From Candidatus Didemnitutus sp. (GTDB lineage Bacteria > Verrucomicrobiota > Verrucomicrobiia > Opitutales > Opitutaceae), in NCBI GenBank assembly GCA_017991595.1, contig JAGOQJ010000008.1:1-64000 (forward strand): a stretch of DNA of 64,000 nucleotides, written 5' to 3'. Below, piece by piece: positions 34,919 through 42,930 of this stretch. The notes beneath the pieces were generated by a model. That model worked only from the letters and a program-made list of their open reading frames with translations. It did not search any database and was not told the origin of the DNA. Numbering within the stretch: the first letter of the stretch is position 1; each line of letters opens with the position of its first letter. Made by a program: the position numbers and the translations under genes.

Positions 34919-37672
34919 CTAATTCTTGGGCTCCTCGGGCACGGGAGCGGTGGGCGCAGCCTTGCCGCGTCGAGCTTCGAGTTTCGGCCGGAGTTCGGCC
35001 GCTTTTGCGTGACCGTTGCGTTCGGCTTGGCGTGCCAGTTCGAGCGCCTCGTCCATGGTGGGCGCGCCGGCCGCACCGTTGTAGGTCAGGGCAGCGAGGA
35101 AATACTGAGCGTCGCTTTGGTTTTCCTTGGCGGCCGCGCGGAACAGTTCCAGCGCCTGCGCTTCGTCCTTTTCGACGTTGGTGCCGAAGTAAAACATCTG
35201 CGCGAGGTAGAACTTGGCGTTGCTGGCGCGGTCGGCGGCTTGGCGCATGAGCGCGACGCCCTCGGCGAGCTTCTTCTGTTCCAGCAGTCCCATGGCGAGT
35301 CGCACCAACTCCTCGCTGCTGATGCCGCGGGCGGCGAGTTCGGCATGTTTCTTCGCGCGGCGGGCGCTGGGTTTCACCCCCAGCCCGTCGCGATAGAGCA
35401 CGGCCAGCTTGGCGTGGGCGTAGCTGACCAGGGCGACGTCGCTCGTCTTCGTGAGATCGCGCAGCAGCGGGAAGAGCGTGGAGTATTCGCCTTTGCGGAT
35501 GAGGATGTCGCAGAAGACGCGGTAGAGGTCCGGCTCGTAGAAGCGCCGCATCGAGTAGCGGATCCAGAAGGAGCCGCGGTCGAGATCGACGCCGGTGGCC
35601 TGGCCGGTGAGGTAGTAATCGATGAGCCGGCGGAGGGCGAGCGCATGGCCTTCGAGGGCGGCCAGCCGATAGTGGTAGGCGGCTTCGGTGGGCGTGACGG
35701 GCAGGCCTTCACCGGCAGCGTGCATCTCTCCGAGATGGAAATGCGCAGTTTTCACGCCGAGTTCGCTCGCCCGATCGAAGTAGCTGTAAGCTTTCTCGAA
35801 GTCCTGCGGGACCAGGCGGCCCGCGTGATAAATCCGACCGAGGTTCAGGGCGGCAGGTCCGAAGCCGAGCTCGGCCGCCTTGGCGAAATGGGTGAGCATC
35901 TTCTCGCGGAGCACACGGGCGCTGGCTTCGTCCTGCGCCAGCACCGCCTGCTCGAGCTTGGCCTCGTGGTGCGAGCCGAGGTTGTTGTGGGCGCGTGCGT
36001 GTTCGGGCTCTTGCTTGAGCGCGGTGCGGTAGTAGGCCTCGGCCAGGTCTGGGTTGAGGGACATGCCGCGACCGTTGGCGGCTAAATAGGCGTAGCAGGC
36101 GCTCGCCTCGGCCAGCCCGGCCTCGCTGGCACGCTTGTAGAGGTCGAGCGCCCGGATATCGCTCTGCGGTGGGCTGACATCCATGAGCCCCGGAAATTGA
36201 TCGTAGATGTTGCCCATGAAGAGGAGCGCTTCGGGCACGTTTGCCTTTGCGGCGCGCTTGAGGAGATGCAGCGCATCCATCACATCCTGCTCAACACCGA
36301 GGCCGTAAAAATAGCGCTGACCGAGGAAAAATTCCGCGTAGTGATCCTTCTTTTTGACCGCAGCCCGGAGGAGGGCGACGACATCCTCGTCGGAGCAAAC
36401 CTTGTCCGGCGCGCGTCCGTTGGCGCCGAGGTAGCCGAGGTATTGCTCCGTGCGGTAGCGGGCAAACAGGGCTGCGGCCTTTGCCGGATCAGGCGCGGTG
36501 CCGATCCCGTGCTGAAGGCAAATGGCGAGATTCATGGTGGCGAAGGTGTTCTTCGGTTTCTCGCCTCCGCCGGCGCGTTCGAACCAATGGAAGGCGCGGG
36601 CCGGGTCGTGCACGGGGGAATCGGTCCGGCTGAGCAAAAGTCCCAACGCGTTCATGGCCCACACTTGGTCGCTCTCGGCGGCGATTTCATACCAACGGAC
36701 CGCCTCGGCAGGATTGTATTCCTTGGATTTTTTGTCCGCGAGTTGCGCGGCGATGCCCAGCTGCATCAGCTGCTGCTGGTTTTCCGCCTGTTCCTCGGCG
36801 TAGATCTCGAGGTCCGCGACGGCGAAGTCGTCGACGGACTTCAGCGTGCTGTAATTGTGCACCACGGTGACGCTGGCGCGGGCGGATAACCGGCGAGCGG
36901 TGGCGAGGAGCTCGCTCGCCTTCGTGGCATCACGGGGAACGCCGGAGCCGAAGGCGTAGTTCACGGCGGCGAGGAGCGCGGCGGGGTAGAGGCCGTCGCG
37001 TCCGCCCGGTCCGGCGTTGGCGGCAGCGAGGTAATGGGTCTGGGCCGCGGCGAAATTTTTCGCGTCGGTCGCAAGGGTGCCGAGAAAGAACTCGGCGGTG
37101 GCGCGGGCGACGTTCGCCGGGTCGCGCATTTGGTCGCCGACCACGCTGCTGACGGGCGCGGTGGCCGCGAGCTCCGCTGGCGGCACCGGCACCGTGAAGT
37201 CGGCATCAGGGGCGAGTGCGGCCTGGAGCCAGTCGGTGGCGAGTTTTTTGCTGCGGCGCACGCCGATGCCGCTCAGGTGGCAGACGCCCAGGCTGACCCG
37301 AGCGAAGCCGTTGCCGCGCGCGGCGGCGAGCTGCATGAGGTTGGCGGCCTTGCGGCGGTCCTCCTTGAAACCGTAGGCGCCCGTGAAGTGGAAGCTGGCG
37401 AGCAGCACTTGCGCATGCGTCAGTTCGCTGTCGGCGACGGATTGCAACGCGGTGCGTCCGGCGGCTTGTTCCTCGGGCTTGGTGCTGTCGAGCAACTTCA
37501 CGGCGCGCCAATAGGGGGCGAGGCGCGGATCCTCGCTCGGTGACGGGGTGACCACCATCTCTTCGGGCTCGTCGTTTTCGGCCGCGGAAGAGGCAGGGGG
37601 CGCGTCGTTCGCGAGGCAGAGGCCGGTGGCGAGCAGGGAGCCGCAAAGCAGGAGGCGAAAAACCTTGGTCAT
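34919..37672 (-). CDS. Exported Sel1/TPR-repeat protein
   Basis: A 917-residue protein with a signal peptide (MTKVFRLLLCGSLLATGLCLA) followed by a low-complexity acidic/Pro linker and then many helical Sel1-like repeats (pattern A-x2-LG-x2-Y-x-G-x-G-V-x2-D-x3-A). Examples are FARVSLGVCHLSGIGVRRS, AEFFLGQRYFYGLGVEQD and AALNLGRIYHAGRLVPQD. A basic Ala/Pro-rich tail ends it. Sel1 repeats form solenoids that hold protein complexes together. It probably acts in the periplasm. Its ATG overlaps the TGA of the upstream S41 protease gene (ATGA at 37669-37672), so the two are translationally coupled and may form a protease-adaptor pair. The latter is inference. Confidence 0.85.
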   Translation of the reverse strand: MTKVFRLLLCGSLLATGLCLANDAPPASSAAENDEPEEMVVTPSPSEDPRLAPYWRAVKLLDSTKPEEQAAGRTALQSVADSELTHAQVLLASFHFTGAYGFKEDRRKAANLMQLAAARGNGFARVSLGVCHLSGIGVRRSKKLATDWLQAALAPDADFTVPVPPAELAATAPVSSVVGDQMRDPANVARATAEFFLGTLATDAKNFAAAQTHYLAAANAGPGGRDGLYPAALLAAVNYAFGSGVPRDATKASELLATARRLSARASVTVVHNYSTLKSVDDFAVADLEIYAEEQAENQQQLMQLGIAAQLADKKSKEYNPAEAVRWYEIAAESDQVWAMNALGLLLSRTDSPVHDPARAFHWFERAGGGEKPKNTFATMNLAICLQHGIGTAPDPAKAAALFARYRTEQYLGYLGANGRAPDKVCSDEDVVALLRAAVKKKDHYAEFFLGQRYFYGLGVEQDVMDALHLLKRAAKANVPEALLFMGNIYDQFPGLMDVSPPQSDIRALDLYKRASEAGLAEASACYAYLAANGRGMSLNPDLAEAYYRTALKQEPEHARAHNNLGSHHEAKLEQAVLAQDEASARVLREKMLTHFAKAAELGFGPAALNLGRIYHAGRLVPQDFEKAYSYFDRASELGVKTAHFHLGEMHAAGEGLPVTPTEAAYHYRLAALEGHALALRRLIDYYLTGQATGVDLDRGSFWIRYSMRRFYEPDLYRVFCDILIRKGEYSTLFPLLRDLTKTSDVALVSYAHAKLAVLYRDGLGVKPSARRAKKHAELAARGISSEELVRLAMGLLEQKKLAEGVALMRQAADRASNAKFYLAQMFYFGTNVEKDEAQALELFRAAAKENQSDAQYFLAALTYNGAAGAPTMDEALELARQAERNGHAKAAELRPKLEARRGKAAPTAPVPEEPKN

Positions 37673-40206
37673 GGCGAGGCGGGGGCAGGGGAGTCTGGCG
37701 TGCGGGCGTTGGCGGGCGGTGTCGTCCGGTGCTGCGCCCACGCAGCCGCGAGGCGCATGGCTTCGCGCAGCGGCACATCGGTGAGTCGCGGGCGGGCCGA
37801 GAGCTGGGCGTCGAGCGTGGGTAGGACGCCAAGCAGCGTGGCAAACCCGGCGGCAAGTTCGCCTTCGGTCCAATCCTCGCCGACGGCCACATGCCGACGC
37901 AGGGCGGCGAAGACCTCGTGATGCGTCCGGCGCTCGAGGCAGCCGATCTCGCGCAGGGCGGCGCCGAGGGCTTCCGCCGTGACCGGCCGGTTGCTGCCGC
38001 TGGTGAAGGCGGAGGCGAGCTGCGCCGCATCGGCGACGAAGGGGAGAAATTCGATGCGGCCGAGCGGGATCTCGCGGATCTTGCCGCCGTGTTCGGAGTG
38101 CAGCGCGTGCCGCTGTTGCAATAACTCCACGGGGGACAACTGCGCGGCGCGCGTTGTGACTGCTTCTTCGTGTGCGGCGACGATTTTTTGCACGTCCGGC
38201 ACGTCCTGCTGCACGAGGTCCCACGCGTCGGTTTGCGTCCAAGCGTGCCAGGCCCGGCGCAATTCGGCGGCTTCGCTGAGTCGCGCGGAGAAGTCTTCCT
38301 CCCGGACGGTGAGCGAGAGGCTGCGGTTCAGCTCGGCGCGGGCGGCTTCGAGCTGGCTTGATCGTCGCCACAGATCCCATTCCGGCAGCGAGGTGGTGTG
38401 GGCTTGCGCGATGGCCTGCAACTGTTCGAGCAAGGCCGGTGTGACGATGCTGGTTTGATCGCCCGGTGCGGCCGCAAGGGGCGGTTGCGCAAGCGCGAGT
38501 GTGCCGCCGGGCAACACATGCTCGAGATCGGCTTCGCGGCGGGCTGGGTTCCCGGGCTTGGCCGGCAGCACGATATCGGAGCGGATGCCGGCGCCTTGGA
38601 CGGCGTGGCCGTCGGGGAGATAGTAACGCTCGGAGGTCACGCGCACCGTGCCCCAATCCGTGGTGTCGGTCTCGCTTTGGGCGTAGGGTTTGGCCAGATC
38701 GAGGTAGATCTGCATGCTGCCTTTGCCGAAGGTGGTCTCGTCACCCACGACGACCGCGCGGTGGTGGAACTGCATCGCGCCGGCGAAGGCTTCTCCGGCC
38801 GACGCGGTGCGGCTTGAGGTGAGAATGACGACCGGACCGGCGTAGGCGGGCGGCGCGTCGTCGGACATCATGGCGAGGGGCTCCTTGCCGAGCTGGCCGG
38901 CGTGGATGATCGTGGCGTTGCGGATGAACAAACCCGCGAGAGATGTCGCTTCAAGCAGGAGGCCGCCGGGATTGTCGCGCAGATCCATCACCAAGCCGTC
39001 GAGCGGCTCGTTCTGCATCTGTTCGATCAGGCTGCGCACATCCTTGGTGGCGCTGACGGCGTCGGGACCGTTGTCGGGTTGACCGTAAAAACTGGGCAAC
39101 ACGATCCAGCCCACGCGGCGCGCCGGCTCGCCGGGCGCGGTGGTGACGGCGCAGACCGCTCCGCGCGCCCGTTCGTCGGTTTGGATCAATAGGGCACGGC
39201 GGATGGAGGTGATGCGCTCGGCGTCCTCGCCGGGGCGCTTGAACTTCACTCGCACGACGGTGTCGGCATCGCCGCGCAGGAGCGCGGAGATTGCGCTGCG
39301 GCGGAGTTTGTCGGTCGCGGTCCACTTTTCGTCCGCCGGTGCGAGTGCGAGAAGGATGTCGCCCGGGCGGAGATCGGATTGAAGGTCGGCCGGGCCGCCG
39401 GGGCTGATCTCCGTCACGAGGGTCTGCTCGCCCTCATGCTCGATGGCGATGCCCACGCCGGCGGTCTCCGCGCCCATCGCGAGGGAAAATTGCCGTGCGC
39501 TCTCGGCGGAGAAGTAGCCGCTGTGCGGATCGTAGCAGCGCAGCGTGGCGTCGATGAAGGACTCGCGGATGGTGAGCGGGTCCATGGCGCGGAGCGCGGC
39601 GCGATAGCGGGTGAACTTCTCCGCGGTGCGGCGCCGGGCCTCATCGTCGTCGTAGCCGGCGAGGCGCTCGCGCAGGATCATTTCCTGAAGGTCCCGCCGC
39701 CAGCGGCGATCAGCTTCCGCCTCGTCCTTGGGCGGCTCGGAATTGTCGGTTTCCGGTGACGCTTCCTCCGCGGTGAGCGTGAGCGGTTGGGCGAGTTGTT
39801 GGTCGATCCAAGCGAGCCGGGCGGTGGCGCGGGCGGAAAAGCGGTCGAAAATCTCGAACGCCGGCTGCAAATCGCCGCGGAAGATATAGACGCTCTTGAG
39901 CGTGCGGTTGAAGCGACGCCGCAGGGCGGCTCTTTCGGTGGTGGTGAAAAAATCCGCCTTGGGGTCGAGCGCGTCGAGGTAGCGGTCGACGATCTCGTCG
40001 TTGGGCACGTCGCGGAAGGGGCGGCCGGAAAAATGGTAATTCTGCAGCAAATCGACGATCAGACGGGCCTCGCGTTGCAGGCTCTGTGATCGGCCATGCC
40101 CGAGCTGTGCTGTCAGGTCGCCCGGCTTGGTCGTGTCCGGCCAGGCTGGCGAGCCGCATAGCAATAAAACCGCGCAAACTGAGATCCCGCGCAAAATCGC
40201 CCTCAT
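37669..40206 (-). CDS. Carboxy-terminal processing (S41) protease, Prc/Tsp-like
   Basis: An 845-residue exported protease. It has a signal peptide (about 1-23), a long N-terminal helical domain with DPHSGYFS (about 226-233), a PDZ domain (about 240-330: GVGIAIEHEGE, ISPGGPAD, LRPGDILL) and a peptidase S41 domain with MDLRDNPGGLL, catalytic Ser469 (SSRTASAGEAFAGAM) and Lys495 (TTFGKGSM). The roughly 300-residue Ala-rich helical C-terminal domain is longer than in many CtpA proteins and resembles the Prc type. Prc degrades or trims periplasmic proteins from their C termini, often with a TPR adaptor (NlpI in E. coli). ATG 40206 is chosen because it begins the signal peptide. Confidence 0.9.
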   Translation of the reverse strand: MRAILRGISVCAVLLLCGSPAWPDTTKPGDLTAQLGHGRSQSLQREARLIVDLLQNYHFSGRPFRDVPNDEIVDRYLDALDPKADFFTTTERAALRRRFNRTLKSVYIFRGDLQPAFEIFDRFSARATARLAWIDQQLAQPLTLTAEEASPETDNSEPPKDEAEADRRWRRDLQEMILRERLAGYDDDEARRRTAEKFTRYRAALRAMDPLTIRESFIDATLRCYDPHSGYFSAESARQFSLAMGAETAGVGIAIEHEGEQTLVTEISPGGPADLQSDLRPGDILLALAPADEKWTATDKLRRSAISALLRGDADTVVRVKFKRPGEDAERITSIRRALLIQTDERARGAVCAVTTAPGEPARRVGWIVLPSFYGQPDNGPDAVSATKDVRSLIEQMQNEPLDGLVMDLRDNPGGLLLEATSLAGLFIRNATIIHAGQLGKEPLAMMSDDAPPAYAGPVVILTSSRTASAGEAFAGAMQFHHRAVVVGDETTFGKGSMQIYLDLAKPYAQSETDTTDWGTVRVTSERYYLPDGHAVQGAGIRSDIVLPAKPGNPARREADLEHVLPGGTLALAQPPLAAAPGDQTSIVTPALLEQLQAIAQAHTTSLPEWDLWRRSSQLEAARAELNRSLSLTVREEDFSARLSEAAELRRAWHAWTQTDAWDLVQQDVPDVQKIVAAHEEAVTTRAAQLSPVELLQQRHALHSEHGGKIREIPLGRIEFLPFVADAAQLASAFTSGSNRPVTAEALGAALREIGCLERRTHHEVFAALRRHVAVGEDWTEGELAAGFATLLGVLPTLDAQLSARPRLTDVPLREAMRLAAAWAQHRTTPPANARTPDSPAPASP

Positions 40207-40311
40207 TGAAATTGGCCCGCCTAGACGATGTGAAAAGGAGGCCCCAAGGGTCAACGTTATCCTCGACGTTCTGCTTGCGGCGGCGGGTCTCCTTCCCGAA
40301 GTTGGCGCGTC

Positions 40312-42858
40312 ATGCCTGCGCCCCGCGATCTGCCCATCTACGAACTCGAGTCACGTCTCGTCGACGCCGTGCGCACGCAAGGACGGCTGATCGTGCAGGC
40401 GCCGACCGGTTCGGGCAAATCCACCCAGGTGCCGCAGATGCTGCTTGCCCACGGGTTGCTCGGTGCGCGGGGCGAAGTTGTCGTGCTGCAACCCCGGCGG
40501 CTGGCGGCGCGCCTGCTGGCCAAGCGTGTCGCGGAGGAAGTCGGCACGCGGCTCGGCGACGTCGTGGGCTACCAGATCCGGCTCGATTCGCGGGTGAGCG
40601 AGGCGACGCGCATCCGCTTCGTCACCGAAGGCATCCTGCTCCGGCAAATGTCGTTCGATCCGCAGCTCCGCGGCATCAGCGCCATCGTGTTCGACGAGTT
40701 TCATGAGCGCCACCTCTACGGCGACATCTCGCTGGCGCGCGCGCTGCAGATCCAGCAAAGCACGCGGCCCGACCTGAAGATCATCGTGATGTCCGCGACC
40801 CTCGACGCGGCGCTGCTCCAGACTTACCTTGCGCCGTGCGAGACGCTGACGTCACAGGGACGCACGTTTCCCGTGCGCATCGAATATCTGCCGAAGTCGG
40901 TTAACTTCGAACACGATCCCGTCTGGGCCGTCGCCGCGCGCGAGTGCGAGCGCATCGCGGCGCAAACCACGGGGGACCTGCTGGTGTTCATGCCGGGAGC
41001 CTTCGAGATCGGTCGCACGGTGCAGGAGATCCAGGGCTCGCACGCGTTGCGCGGCTTCGTGTGCTTCCCGTTGCACGGCGAGCTGCCGCCCGACCAGCAG
41101 GATCGGGCGGTGGCGCGCTACGATGCGCGCAAGATCATCGTCTCCACCAACGTCGCGGAGACCTCGCTCACGATCGACGGCGTCACGGCGGTCGTGGACT
41201 GCGGCCTCGCGCGCGTTGCCCGCTACGATCCGCACCGCGGCATCAACACGCTCCTGATCGAGAAAATTTCCGTCGCCTCCTCCGACCAGCGCGCGGGCCG
41301 CGCCGGCCGCACGGCGCCCGGCGTTTGCCTGCGGCTCTGGACCGAGCGCGAGCACGCGCAGCGCGCCTTGCAGGAGCTGCCCGAGGTCAAGCGGCTCGAC
41401 CTCGCTGAAGTCGTGCTGACCCTGAAAGCCGCCGGCATCGACGACATCTATGGCTTCCCTTGGCTGGAGAAGCCCGAGCCGAAGGCGCTGGAGCGCGCCG
41501 AGACGTTGCTGGAGGACTTGGGCGCGTTACACGGTGCGAAGAAGACGATCACCGAGGTGGGTCGGCGCATGCTGCGCTTCCCGATGCATCCGCGCTATGC
41601 GCGCATGTTCCTCGCGGCGCAGGACTATGGCTGCGTGCGCTCCGTCGCGCTGATGGCCGCGCTCACGCAGGGGCGCAATTTCCTCCTCCGCGGCGTCGAC
41701 AAACGCACGCAGGAGGCGCGCGACGATCTCTTTGGCGCCGAGAGCGAGTCCGATTTCTTCCTGCTCATGCGCGCGTGGCGCTACGCGGACAAGGCCAACT
41801 ACAATCTGGACGCCTGCCGCCGCCTCGGCATCCACGCGCAGGCGGTGCGGCAGGTCGGGCCGCTGTTCGAGCAATTCCTCGAAATCGCGGCGGCCGAAAA
41901 ACTCGACACGACCGAGAAGCGCATCGACGGCGTCGCCGTGCGCAAGTGCGTGCTGCTGGGCTTCAGCGACCACCTCGCGCGCCGGATCGATCAAGGCACG
42001 CTGCGCTGCGAACTCGTGCACGGGCGCAAGGGCGTGCTGGCCCGCGAGAGTTGCATCCAGAATACTCCGCTCTTCGTCGCTGCCGAGATCACCGAGATCG
42101 AGAGTCGCGGCGAGGTAAACACGATCCTCAACCTCAACACTGCCATCGAGGAGGCGTGGTTGAAGGAGCTGTTCCCGGAGGATTTCCAGGATGCAGGCGG
42201 CGTCACCTACGATGTGACGCAGCGCCGCGTGCTCGCGCGCAAGGAGCGTCGTTTTCGCGACCTCGTGCTCGAGTCCAAGCAGACCGCCGACGAGCCGCCG
42301 GAAGGGCAGGCCGCCGCTTTGCTCGCGCGCGAGGTCATGGCCGGCCGCATCGAACTGAACGAGTGGAACGAGTCCGTCGAACACTGGATCGTGCGCGTGA
42401 ACTGCCTCGCCAAATGGTGGCCCGAACTGGAGGTCAATCCGATCACTGAGGCCGACCGCGCGACGCTCATCGAGCAGATCTGCTACGGCAGCTACGGCGC
42501 GCGTGAGCTGAAGGACAAGCCCGTCATGCCCATCCTGCGCGACTGGTTGCTCGCGGAGCAACTGGCTGTGCTCGACGAATACCTGCCCGAGCGCATCGAG
42601 ATGGCCAACGGCCGCAAGGCCCGCGTGACCTACACCAAGGACGGCCCTCCCGTCCTCAGCGCGCGCATCCAGGAGCTTTACGGCGTCAGCTCCAAGTTCA
42701 CCCTCGGCCACGGCCGCGTGCCCGTGAAGATCGAGGTGCTCGCACCCAATCAGCGTCCGATCCAGGTGACCGACGACCTTTCGAACTTCTGGCGCGAGCA
42801 ATACCCGAAAATCAAGACGGAGCTCTCCCGCCGCTACCCGCGCCACGAGTGGCGTTGA
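40312..42858 (+). CDS. hrpB: ATP-dependent RNA helicase HrpB-type
   Basis: An 848-residue DExH helicase. It has Walker A APTGSGKSTQVP, motif Ia LQPRRLAARLLAKRVA, a DEFH box (VFDEFHERH, as in HrpB rather than the DEAH of HrpA), motif III SAT, motif V STNVAETSLTIDGV and motif VI QRAGRAGRT. The helicase-associated domain (about 360-560) and the HrpB C-terminal domain (to DDLSNFWREQYPKIKTELSRRYPRHEW) complete it. The DDLSNFWREQYPKIKTELSRRYPRH ending is a strong HrpB hallmark. Its cellular role is poorly defined in any bacterium. It diverges from the S41 protease across 105 bp. Confidence 0.93.
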   Translation: MPAPRDLPIYELESRLVDAVRTQGRLIVQAPTGSGKSTQVPQMLLAHGLLGARGEVVVLQPRRLAARLLAKRVAEEVGTRLGDVVGYQIRLDSRVSEATRIRFVTEGILLRQMSFDPQLRGISAIVFDEFHERHLYGDISLARALQIQQSTRPDLKIIVMSATLDAALLQTYLAPCETLTSQGRTFPVRIEYLPKSVNFEHDPVWAVAARECERIAAQTTGDLLVFMPGAFEIGRTVQEIQGSHALRGFVCFPLHGELPPDQQDRAVARYDARKIIVSTNVAETSLTIDGVTAVVDCGLARVARYDPHRGINTLLIEKISVASSDQRAGRAGRTAPGVCLRLWTEREHAQRALQELPEVKRLDLAEVVLTLKAAGIDDIYGFPWLEKPEPKALERAETLLEDLGALHGAKKTITEVGRRMLRFPMHPRYARMFLAAQDYGCVRSVALMAALTQGRNFLLRGVDKRTQEARDDLFGAESESDFFLLMRAWRYADKANYNLDACRRLGIHAQAVRQVGPLFEQFLEIAAAEKLDTTEKRIDGVAVRKCVLLGFSDHLARRIDQGTLRCELVHGRKGVLARESCIQNTPLFVAAEITEIESRGEVNTILNLNTAIEEAWLKELFPEDFQDAGGVTYDVTQRRVLARKERRFRDLVLESKQTADEPPEGQAAALLAREVMAGRIELNEWNESVEHWIVRVNCLAKWWPELEVNPITEADRATLIEQICYGSYGARELKDKPVMPILRDWLLAEQLAVLDEYLPERIEMANGRKARVTYTKDGPPVLSARIQELYGVSSKFTLGHGRVPVKIEVLAPNQRPIQVTDDLSNFWREQYPKIKTELSRRYPRHEWR

Positions 42859-42930
42859 GCCGCTGCGCGCGCTATGACGGCGAAGTTCGTTGAGCTGACA
42901 TAACCGCCCACGCATCTTCCAGCCGCCCCG

